Source of the DNA: Fidelibacterota bacterium | Lineage (GTDB): Bacteria > Fidelibacterota > UBA8477 > JABMPR01 | Direction of reading: 5' to 3' | DNA: 11,832 bases | Assembly: GCA_030596225.1 (NCBI GenBank) | Contig: JAUVKO010000043.1 | Location: 1-11,832 of the forward strand | Made by a program: the position numbers and the translations under genes | The notes under the pieces: model-generated | Told to the model about the DNA's origin: nothing | Database searches by the model: none | Seen by the model: only the letters and a program-made list of their open reading frames with translations | In this document: one piece after another, positions 7,191-11,832 of the stretch | Layout of the letters: each line of letters begins with the position of its first letter | Numbering within the stretch: position 1 is the stretch's first letter

Positions 7191-7207
7191 CCCCGCTACC
7201 GGCGGGG
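7191..7207. repeat. Second short palindrome inserted in the tRNA-end copy
   Basis: CCCCGC (7191-7196), loop TACCG, GCGGGG (7202-7207) form a 6-bp GC hairpin in the 20-nt interruption between AGTCTCT and CCACCTCCGCA. It resembles the 7151-7168 palindrome in size and composition but is a different sequence. No clear target duplication was found around it. Confidence 0.65.
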
Positions 7208-7219
7208 CCACCTCCGCAC

Positions 7220-7243
7220 GACTTCGCTCGTTCAGAGTGAAGG
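7220..7243 (+). repeat. 24-bp direct repeat, left copy, before second GIY-YIG gene
   Basis: This matches 7577-7600 at 23 of 24 positions (C7229 versus T7586). It is itself a near-hairpin: CTTCGCTC, loop GTTCA, GAGTGAAG, with one G-T wobble. It starts one base after the right tRNA-end copy (7218), so the two repeat systems abut. Similar 'GACTTCGCTC' palindromes are, from memory, frequent intergenic repeats in environmental genomes, so it may be a dispersed repeat rather than a dedicated boundary. Confidence 0.75.
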
Positions 7244-7338
7244 AGTCCGCGTCACAGCTGAATAACATGAAGCAAAGACGGGATTATTCAATCACATTCA
7301 GAGAACACGAGCTTCGGCGCTGCACTCACGGGGAGATA

Positions 7339-7578
7339 ATGTATTACGTCTACATATTGCAATCTATTGTTTATCCAGATCGATTTTACACTGGATTCTC
7401 AAGAGATCTAAAAACAAGACTCACATCGCACAACCATGGGAAAGATACCCATACTAATAAATACAAACCCTGGCGAATAAAGACATATATTGCGTTTTCA
7501 GATAAGCAACAAGCGCTAGAGTTTGAGCGATATTTAAAAAAGCCATCAGGAAGAGCATTCGCGAAAAAGCGATTGTGA
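7339..7578 (+). CDS. Small single-domain GIY-YIG endonuclease-like protein (second)
   Basis: A 79-residue GIY-YIG protein of a different subgroup from its upstream neighbour. Signature: YYVYILQSI (2-10), FYTGFS (16-21, with T replacing the usual I of YIG), R27 in LKTRLTSHNHGK, H31, HTNKYKPWRI (38-47), E63 in EFERYLKKP, and the ending SGRAFAKKRL typical of the 'YLKSGSGRAF' subgroup. The ATG at 7339 is chosen because GGGGAG lies just upstream (7330-7335) and because the family begins MYYVY; a GTG at 7237 is in frame, but its added residues match nothing in the family. The TGA stop (7576-7578) overlaps the right 24-bp repeat. Predicted nuclease; substrate unknown. At the DNA level it does not look like a copy of the first gene. 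Confidence 0.9.
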   Translation: MYYVYILQSIVYPDRFYTGFSRDLKTRLTSHNHGKDTHTNKYKPWRIKTYIAFSDKQQALEFERYLKKPSGRAFAKKRL

Positions 7579-7600
7579 CTTCGCTTGTTCAGAGTGAAGG
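7577..7600 (+). repeat. 24-bp direct repeat, right copy, overlapping GIY-YIG stop
   Basis: This is the partner of 7220-7243 with a single mismatch. Its first two bases are the last two of the TGA stop of the second GIY-YIG gene. The hairpin CTTCGCTT-GTTCA-GAGTGAAG is weaker than in the left copy (two wobble pairs). Confidence 0.75.
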
Positions 7601-7642
7601 TGATTATAATAATCATGAAAAAAGTACATATGTTTTCAATCA

Positions 7643-7662
7643 GTGTGAATCTGTGTGAATCT
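7643..7662. repeat. Tandem 10-bp repeat (two units) in the convergent gap
   Basis: GTGTGAATCT is repeated exactly twice (7643-7652, 7653-7662) and followed by GTGGCTATA. It lies between the convergent second GIY-YIG gene and the end of the queuosine-precursor transporter gene. Sequences close to 'AATCTGTG...AATCTGTGGCT' are, from memory, recurrent intergenic strings in many environmental genomes. No terminator could be firmly identified in this gap of about 120 bases. Confidence 0.6.
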
Positions 7663-7698
7663 GTGGCTATAATGAAATGCTTTTAAACAAATATGATT

Positions 7699-8403
7699 TC
7701 AATTACTCGGTCGAAATTTCTGACTTATATAGATAAAAGGTGTGTCCAGAAAAGCTACCAGCAATTTAAGTATATACGTGGTCAGAACGATCTGCCAAAC
7801 CACATTCATGGGCAAAACACTCTCAGGATCCATAAACATTCTTGGGAATACAGCAAAAGCCAATATTGCAAAAGTTAATGAGTCTATTAATTGACTGGTA
7901 GTTGTAGACAAGTTGTTTCTAAGCCAGAGATACTTTCCCTTGAACTTTTCTTTCCACATATGGAAAGCCCAGACATCATGCAGTTGAGAAATGAGATAAG
8001 CGGTGACACTGGCAAGCACTATACTGGGTGCAAAGCCAAAGATAGATTCCATACCCACAGCCGGGCCCCAGTCATTTGGACTTGCTGAGTAAGCCAGCAT
8101 AATTTGGGACATCATTAAATAGAAAAGAGTAGCCCCTAATCCAATAAATACACCCTTGCGAGCTGCGGTTTTGCCATAGTATTCAGACAGAATATCGGTA
8201 GTTAAAAAAATCGCTCCATATAGGACATTGCCACCTGTTGCTTCAAAACCAAATAAGGTGATCGTCTTTGTTACAAAAATATTTGCCAGGACATAGTTTA
8301 CAGCTATCAATGCATAAAGCCAGGTCTTCCCCATTCGAAATGCTAACAGGACGACAATAAGGCCCAGGATGGTCTGCAGGAAAAATAATAGTTCATTACT
8401 CAT
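7699..8403 (-). CDS. yhhQ: Queuosine precursor transporter (YhhQ/VUT family)
   Basis: A 234-residue inner-membrane protein with about six hydrophobic helices, of the VUT/YhhQ family (ECF S-component-like fold). In E. coli YhhQ imports queuosine precursors preQ0/preQ1; here the substrate is inferred from the family. Visible conserved elements: TTDILSEYYGKTAARKG (68-84), QLHDVWAFHMWKEK (140-153), RNNLSTTTSQLIDS (162-175) and KLLVAFLDTPFIY (213-225). The ATG (8403) lies 1 nt after the thioesterase stop, so it is the last gene of a tight minus-strand operon. There is no room for its own preQ1 riboswitch, and none was recognised elsewhere. Its product would feed tRNA queuosine modification if the rest of that pathway exists. 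Confidence 0.88.
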   Translation of the reverse strand: MSNELLFFLQTILGLIVVLLAFRMGKTWLYALIAVNYVLANIFVTKTITLFGFEATGGNVLYGAIFLTTDILSEYYGKTAARKGVFIGLGATLFYLMMSQIMLAYSASPNDWGPAVGMESIFGFAPSIVLASVTAYLISQLHDVWAFHMWKEKFKGKYLWLRNNLSTTTSQLIDSLTFAILAFAVFPRMFMDPESVLPMNVVWQIVLTTYILKLLVAFLDTPFIYISQKFRPSN

Positions 8404-8404
8404 G

Positions 8405-8818
8405 CTAATTATTCCACTTTTGCACTAGAATCTGTTTCAGAGATTCAGGCATGCGAGTTGGACGACCATTCATTTTTAAAAATGCGTGAACTGTTTTTCC
8501 CTTGTTGATGACCTTCGTCATGTCACTATCTGCAGCTAAAGTGTAAAATATTTCCATCCTGTTTTTATGGATCTCTCGAATTTCGGTTCTACAGATGATA
8601 TGATCATCGAATTCAGGGCCTGCCAGGTAATCTGACTCACTGTGAACAACCGGCATCATAATTCCCTGAGTCTCTAACTCTTTATAGCTTAGCCCAATAC
8701 TATGCATCATATCTGTGCGGGCAGCTTCATAATATTCATAATAGCGGGAATAGTACATCACACCCATTTGATCAATATCTTTATAACGGACTTTGAAGTG
8801 ATAATCGAAATGGATCAT
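8405..8818 (-). CDS. Acyl-CoA thioesterase, YbgC/4HBT hotdog family
   Basis: A 137-residue hotdog-fold protein of the YbgC/4-hydroxybenzoyl-CoA thioesterase type, predicted to hydrolyse acyl-CoA (or acyl-ACP) thioesters in the cytoplasm. The diagnostic segment is V10-R-Y-K-D-I-D16-Q-M-G-V-M-Y-Y, where D16 is the catalytic aspartate position, followed by YYEYYEAARTD, and later the HAFLKMNGRPTRMP strand near the C-terminus. Start: ATG at 8818 overlaps the accA TGA by one base (TGATG), a typical coupled start; an in-frame TTG at 8821 would add one residue. Location after accA suggests a role in acyl-chain metabolism, but YbgC proteins elsewhere accompany the Tol-Pal system, which is not seen here. 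Substrate cannot be stated. Confidence 0.9.
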   Translation of the reverse strand: MIHFDYHFKVRYKDIDQMGVMYYSRYYEYYEAARTDMMHSIGLSYKELETQGIMMPVVHSESDYLAGPEFDDHIICRTEIREIHKNRMEIFYTLAADSDMTKVINKGKTVHAFLKMNGRPTRMPESLKQILVQKWNN

Positions 8819-9774
8819 CAAACTTCCCAGGTACCCATTTTCTCGATCTTACTGATTCTATTATCCAACATTTCTTTGACAGGAATTATTAAAATAGCGG
8901 CCAGTTCTTCAAGAATCATATTTTTCAATATTTTAGCAGTTCCTTTATAGTCGCGATGTGCACCACCAAGTGGCTCCGCAATAATTCTGTCCGCAATTCC
9001 CATTTCCAGCAGGTCAGCTGCTGTGACGCGCATGGCTTCGGCGGCTTTTTTCTTCTGAGTTGAATCCCGATAGAGAATTGAAGCACATCCCTCAGGCGAT
9101 ATCACCGAATACCAGGTATTCTCAAGCATGATCAAGCGATCCCCGACTCCAATTCCAAGGGCACCACCAGAGGCGCCTTCCCCGATAACAACAACAATGA
9201 TAGGGACAGAGAGTCGACTCATTTCAAAAAGGTTTTTAGCGATAGCTTCTGCTTGCCCGCGTTCTTCAGCTTCAAGACCGGGATAAGCTCCAATGGTGTC
9301 TACCAAAGTGACCACAGGGAGTTGGTACTTCTCTGCCAGTTTCATCAAGCGCAGGGCTTTGCGATAGCCTTCCGGATATGGCATACCAAAATTTCTGAAA
9401 AGATTATCTTTGGTGGTACGACCTTTTTGCTGACCGATCAATACCAGCCTTTGATCATCTATTTTGGCAATTCCCCCAACGATGGCTTTATCATCACCAA
9501 ACAAACGATCTCCATGCAATTCAATCCAGGAATCACACATGAGGTCAATGAGATCCAAAGCATGTGGCCGGTCAGCATGCCGGGCAAGTTGTACTCTTTG
9601 CCAACGGGACAGATTCTTATTTATTTTTTTTGATTGTTCAACCAGCTTCTTGCGGAGTTTTTTGATCTCCTTTTTCATATCCATATTCGAATCACTGGAC
9701 ATGATTTCCATTTCGATGATCTTTTGTTCCAGATCATGAATAGGCTTTTCAAACTCTAAGACTGTTTTTGCCAT
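8818..9774 (-). CDS. accA: Acetyl-CoA carboxylase carboxyltransferase subunit alpha
   Basis: Alpha subunit of the heteromeric acetyl-CoA carboxylase carboxyltransferase, which with AccD moves CO2 from biotin-AccB to acetyl-CoA to make malonyl-CoA for fatty-acid synthesis. The 318-residue length is standard. An N-terminal helical segment (about 1-60, FEKPIHDLEQKI...) precedes RWQRVQLARHADRPHALDLI (58-77), then the crotonase-like core with the oxyanion-hole glycines of GEGASGGALGIG (198-209) and the conserved SPEGCASIL (226-234). There is no zinc finger, which belongs to AccD; accD, accB and accC are not in the window. Start: ATG 1 nt after the stop of the glycosyltransferase fusion, with AGGAAA upstream as a possible Shine-Dalgarno. 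It is part of the four- or five-gene minus-strand operon. Confidence 0.96.
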   Translation of the reverse strand: MAKTVLEFEKPIHDLEQKIIEMEIMSSDSNMDMKKEIKKLRKKLVEQSKKINKNLSRWQRVQLARHADRPHALDLIDLMCDSWIELHGDRLFGDDKAIVGGIAKIDDQRLVLIGQQKGRTTKDNLFRNFGMPYPEGYRKALRLMKLAEKYQLPVVTLVDTIGAYPGLEAEERGQAEAIAKNLFEMSRLSVPIIVVVIGEGASGGALGIGVGDRLIMLENTWYSVISPEGCASILYRDSTQKKKAAEAMRVTAADLLEMGIADRIIAEPLGGAHRDYKGTAKILKNMILEELAAILIIPVKEMLDNRISKIEKMGTWEV

Positions 9775-9775
9775 A

Positions 9776-11782
9776 CTATTTTCCTAAACACGCCTTAATG
9801 ATTATCTCCAGATCCAATAGTCCTGAATGATTGTGCAGATAATAATTCAATAGCGAATATCTTTCCTCTTCACTAAGCTGTGTTCCACCTCGGACCGATT
9901 CAAGACTGAATAAGCCACGTTTTACATCCCACCCATTGTCTTTCAGATCCAGGGGTGATCCAACCAGGCTCAACTTTCCCCGAATCACCAGTGGAAGCAA
10001 GCTTAAATTACTCCAAAAACTCTCGTTCCCTGCTTTGTTCAAGTAAACAGTACGATCATATCCAAATAGGGATATCTGTCTCGGTGTCATCGCTTTGGAC
10101 CTAACCACTAGCGAGAGAAAAGGTCGTGCGAAGATAAAGAGAAATGGTGCAATAATGAGATCCTCAAATCTTTTTATAAAGCGTGCACCTGAATGGTAAT
10201 ATTTGAAATCCATATCAACAAACTGTACCGGCTGAAGACTTTCAACCGTTGATTTTCCGATGATGAATGACAGATTTCCAGGAACTAATTTGATCTTTAC
10301 ACCCTGTCGACTAAGTGTGGGCAAATATTCAAAGATCTGCTTTAATTTGATATTGTCAGAAGTAAAGATAACCTCATCGATCTTATGGTACTGAATCAAG
10401 GCATGCAAATCCTCAAGGCGTCCGACCACTCTTTCATCTGTATATTGCGTTTCGTCGATTGCAACAATACCAATTGGTGTATACCCCAAACCAAGGTTCG
10501 TAATTAGTTTTGAGTAAATATCACCGGCACTTTTAAGATCACCAATGATCAAGGTGCGTTGTGTACCCAATTCGAAATTCTCTGTTCGTCGGGAAGATGC
10601 AATTATTCGCCAACCCGGAATCCAGAATAAAGCTCCTAAATAGCTGATGAGCATCACAATTCGAGAGAAAGCATAATCATTGAAAAAATAGGTTAAGGTC
10701 ACATTAATCAAAAAACCGATCGTTGCGGCCATGATTGAGCGACTGACAGAATATTTAAAGGTTCTATATAATCCCACACTTGAGATCACAGCTAACCAGG
10801 TCCCCAGGTAAACCGGGAGCACATAGATATACTCTCCCAGTACGTCCAATGTGTTGAATTTCAGATAAATAGCAGCCAGTGTCAGTGCCAAAAGCCCGGC
10901 AAGATCTAAAATAAAGCCAATACTATTCTTACCAAGTTTGCTTATGACCGATACTGCATACCGTACAAATATTCCCCCCCTGAGGAGCCAATGCAGGGGA
11001 AACCAACTCGTAGATTTAAAATGCTTTTTAGCAAAGATATCCATAGCTCTGTAAAAATGAGTCAAACTATCCCAGGCAACCACCTTTGATGATTCACCTT
11101 TATAGTGAACTATACTTGTTTCCGGGGTATAGAATACTTTCCAATCTGTCTGACCAAATCGGTAACACCAATCCAGATCCTCTCCATACATAAAAAAAGT
11201 CTCATCAAGCTTACCAACCTCATTTAAAGCCTCACGGCGAATGAACATGCACGAACCGCTGATGGCTTCTACTGTATAAGCTTCTTCTGGATCAAGGTGT
11301 GTCAGGTTGTATTTACCAAACCACTTTGAATTCGGGAATACTTTTGACAAACCGAGTAATTTTGTAAAAGCCACCCAGGGTGTAGGAAAGCTTCTGCGAC
11401 AGGCCAGCTGCAAGCTGCCATCATCGTTAAGGATCTTACATCCCAACATGCCGATACTGGCATCTCCTTCCATGACAGCTATCAGTTTTTCAGGTGTATC
11501 CTCCTGAATCAAAGTATCTGGATTTAATAACCAGACATATTCGCCGGTAGACTGGCTTAAGGCCTGGTTATTGGCTTTGGCAAATCCAAGATTCTCATGA
11601 TTGGCAATAAGCTTGATCTTCGGGAACTGATTATTAAGCATCTCCACACTGCCATCAACGGAGTGATTGTCAACGACGATAATTTCTGTTTCGATGTTTT
11701 GAGTTGCTTTAATGATGCTATCAAGAGCCTGGTGCAAAAAGGCTTTGACGTTGTAATTGACAATAATAATGGAGAGCTTCAT
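9776..11782 (-). CDS. Fusion: GT2 glycosyltransferase + membrane bundle + degenerate sugar-1-phosphate transferase
   Basis: A 668-residue membrane protein. Residues 1-250 are a GT-A family 2 glycosyltransferase of the rhamnosyltransferase (WbbL) type: IIIVNYNVKAFL at the start, VVDNHSVDGS (36-45), LLNPDT with D89 as the metal-binding site, and the EDLDWCYR catalytic region (201-208). About four membrane helices follow (roughly 285-390). A nucleotide-binding-like Rossmann domain begins at RTLIIGDLKSAG (409-420). The C-terminal part (about 532-668) aligns by eye with polyprenyl-phosphate glycosylphosphotransferases: KRFEDLIIAPF membrane hairpin, RGKLSLVGSPL (601-611) like RGxMSLVGPRP, and LLDLEIIIKACL at the end. 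The KFRSM motif, the Asp-Glu dyad region and ELPQL are missing, so phosphoglycosyl transfer looks lost. Probable role: surface-glycan synthesis. Its ATG overlaps the upstream stop (ATGA) and accA follows after 1 nt. Confidence 0.85.
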   Translation of the reverse strand: MKLSIIIVNYNVKAFLHQALDSIIKATQNIETEIIVVDNHSVDGSVEMLNNQFPKIKLIANHENLGFAKANNQALSQSTGEYVWLLNPDTLIQEDTPEKLIAVMEGDASIGMLGCKILNDDGSLQLACRRSFPTPWVAFTKLLGLSKVFPNSKWFGKYNLTHLDPEEAYTVEAISGSCMFIRREALNEVGKLDETFFMYGEDLDWCYRFGQTDWKVFYTPETSIVHYKGESSKVVAWDSLTHFYRAMDIFAKKHFKSTSWFPLHWLLRGGIFVRYAVSVISKLGKNSIGFILDLAGLLALTLAAIYLKFNTLDVLGEYIYVLPVYLGTWLAVISSVGLYRTFKYSVSRSIMAATIGFLINVTLTYFFNDYAFSRIVMLISYLGALFWIPGWRIIASSRRTENFELGTQRTLIIGDLKSAGDIYSKLITNLGLGYTPIGIVAIDETQYTDERVVGRLEDLHALIQYHKIDEVIFTSDNIKLKQIFEYLPTLSRQGVKIKLVPGNLSFIIGKSTVESLQPVQFVDMDFKYYHSGARFIKRFEDLIIAPFLFIFARPFLSLVVRSKAMTPRQISLFGYDRTVYLNKAGNESFWSNLSLLPLVIRGKLSLVGSPLDLKDNGWDVKRGLFSLESVRGGTQLSEEERYSLLNYYLHNHSGLLDLEIIIKACLGK

Positions 11783-11832
11783 AAAAGCAGATCGTCAGGT
11801 TTTAAAGTTAAATCTTTCCGAGCAAAGCCATG
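11779..11832 (-). CDS. C-terminal end of an unidentified upstream gene
   Basis: An open frame entering from the right edge encodes HGFARKDLTLKPDDLLL and stops at TGA (11781-11779), overlapping the glycosyltransferase ATG in an ATGA junction. The same kind of junction occurs elsewhere in this operon, which supports it being a real gene end. Seventeen residues are too few to name a family. Confidence 0.5.
   Translation of the reverse strand, partial: HGFARKDLTLKPDDLLL

Larger units (their letters stand above)
6872..7218 (+). mobile_element. Putative minimal GIY-YIG element at tRNA-Ser(UGA)
   Basis: A unit of about 320 bp (6899-7218) contains essentially only one GIY-YIG nuclease gene and lies between two direct copies of the tRNA-Ser(UGA) 3' end. 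The gene starts 3 nt after the intact copy, and codon 81 onward falls in the second copy. No integrase or transposase is present, so if the unit moved it did so by nuclease-stimulated recombination or repair (homing), or with help in trans. Mobility is inferred from the repeat structure and from the known use of GIY-YIG nucleases as homing enzymes; it is not shown directly. Confidence 0.6.
7142..7218 (+). repeat. tRNA-Ser(UGA) 3'-end repeat, right copy broken by two palindromes
   Basis: GGGAGTTCG (7142-7150), AGTCTCT (7181-7187) and CCACCTCCGCA (7208-7218) joined together reproduce positions 6872-6898 without a mismatch. The interruptions are 30 nt (7151-7180) and 20 nt (7188-7207), and each contains a GC-rich palindrome. 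With both present this copy cannot form a tRNA T-arm. Confidence 0.85.
7220..7600 (+). mobile_element. Putative second GIY-YIG unit bounded by 24-bp direct repeats
   Basis: A single GIY-YIG gene with about 95 nt of non-coding leader lies between two copies of a 24-bp near-palindromic repeat. As in the neighbouring tRNA-linked unit, the downstream repeat overlaps the gene's stop codon. No transposase or integrase is present. The parallel architecture suggests both units formed by similar events, but independent origin by insertion of dispersed palindromes is also possible. Confidence 0.45.

Noticed and set aside
7237..7338. GTG start at 7237 for the second GIY-YIG protein
   Set aside because: The added 34 residues match nothing in the family and begin inside the 24-bp repeat; the ATG at 7339 has a GGGGAG just upstream and the family N-terminus MYYVYILQS.
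7617..7640. TGAAAA...TTTTCA inverted repeat with T-run as terminator of the yhhQ operon
   Set aside because: The stem is AT-only and short with an 11-nt loop, so it is not convincing as an intrinsic terminator.
7643..7662. Tandem decamer as the start of a CRISPR array
   Set aside because: The units are 10 bp with no spacers and there are only two of them.
8404..8404. preQ1 riboswitch ahead of the queuosine-precursor transporter
   Set aside because: There is a single base between the two genes and no space for a leader; no such fold was recognised upstream in the operon.

Overview
This looks like a chromosomal stretch from an uncultured diderm bacterium of moderate GC content. An LptE-family lipoprotein implies an outer membrane with LPS. 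A receiver-less sigma-54 activator next to lptE, together with mostly weak Shine-Dalgarno signals, resembles the FCB group (Bacteroidota, Neomarinimicrobiota and relatives). That placement is inference from gene content and order; no marker in the window fixes the phylum.

Layout. (1) Positions 1-5096, minus strand: a tight housekeeping cluster read uvrB -> sigma-54 activator -> lptE -> asnS -> start of an unidentified gene that runs off the window. The gaps are 23 nt, a 23-nt overlap, 4 nt and a 4-nt ATGA overlap. (2) Positions 5097-7698, mostly plus strand: an accessory, repeat-rich island. It holds an 82-codon remnant of an SLC13-type transporter whose N- and C-terminal ends are joined in frame, a GC-rich palindrome, a DUF2161 PD-(D/E)XK protein, tRNA-Ser(GCU), tRNA-Ser(UGA), and two small GIY-YIG nuclease genes. 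(3) Positions 7699-11832, minus strand: a second very tight operon read [unknown gene] -> GT2/sugar-transferase-like fusion -> accA -> YbgC-like thioesterase -> queuosine-precursor transporter. Its junctions are -4, +1, -1 and +1 nt.

The most striking structure is in the island. The last 27 nt of tRNA-Ser(UGA), counted to 2 nt past the discriminator base, recur about 270 bp downstream at the 3' end of the first GIY-YIG gene, whose last codons and stop lie in that copy. The downstream copy is broken by two insertions, each containing a GC-rich palindrome; taking them out restores the 27 nt exactly. The adjacent second GIY-YIG gene is enclosed by a different 24-bp direct repeat (23/24 identical), and its stop codon also lies in the downstream copy. 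This suggests two side-by-side minimal GIY-YIG elements, one targeted to a tRNA 3' end. It is the best candidate for an under-described system here.

How the genes work together: the first cluster mixes DNA repair, regulation, envelope assembly and translation. The second couples a surface-glycan enzyme with fatty-acid synthesis (AccA), acyl-CoA hydrolysis and uptake of a tRNA-modification precursor. Co-transcription is well supported by spacing; functional linkage is not.
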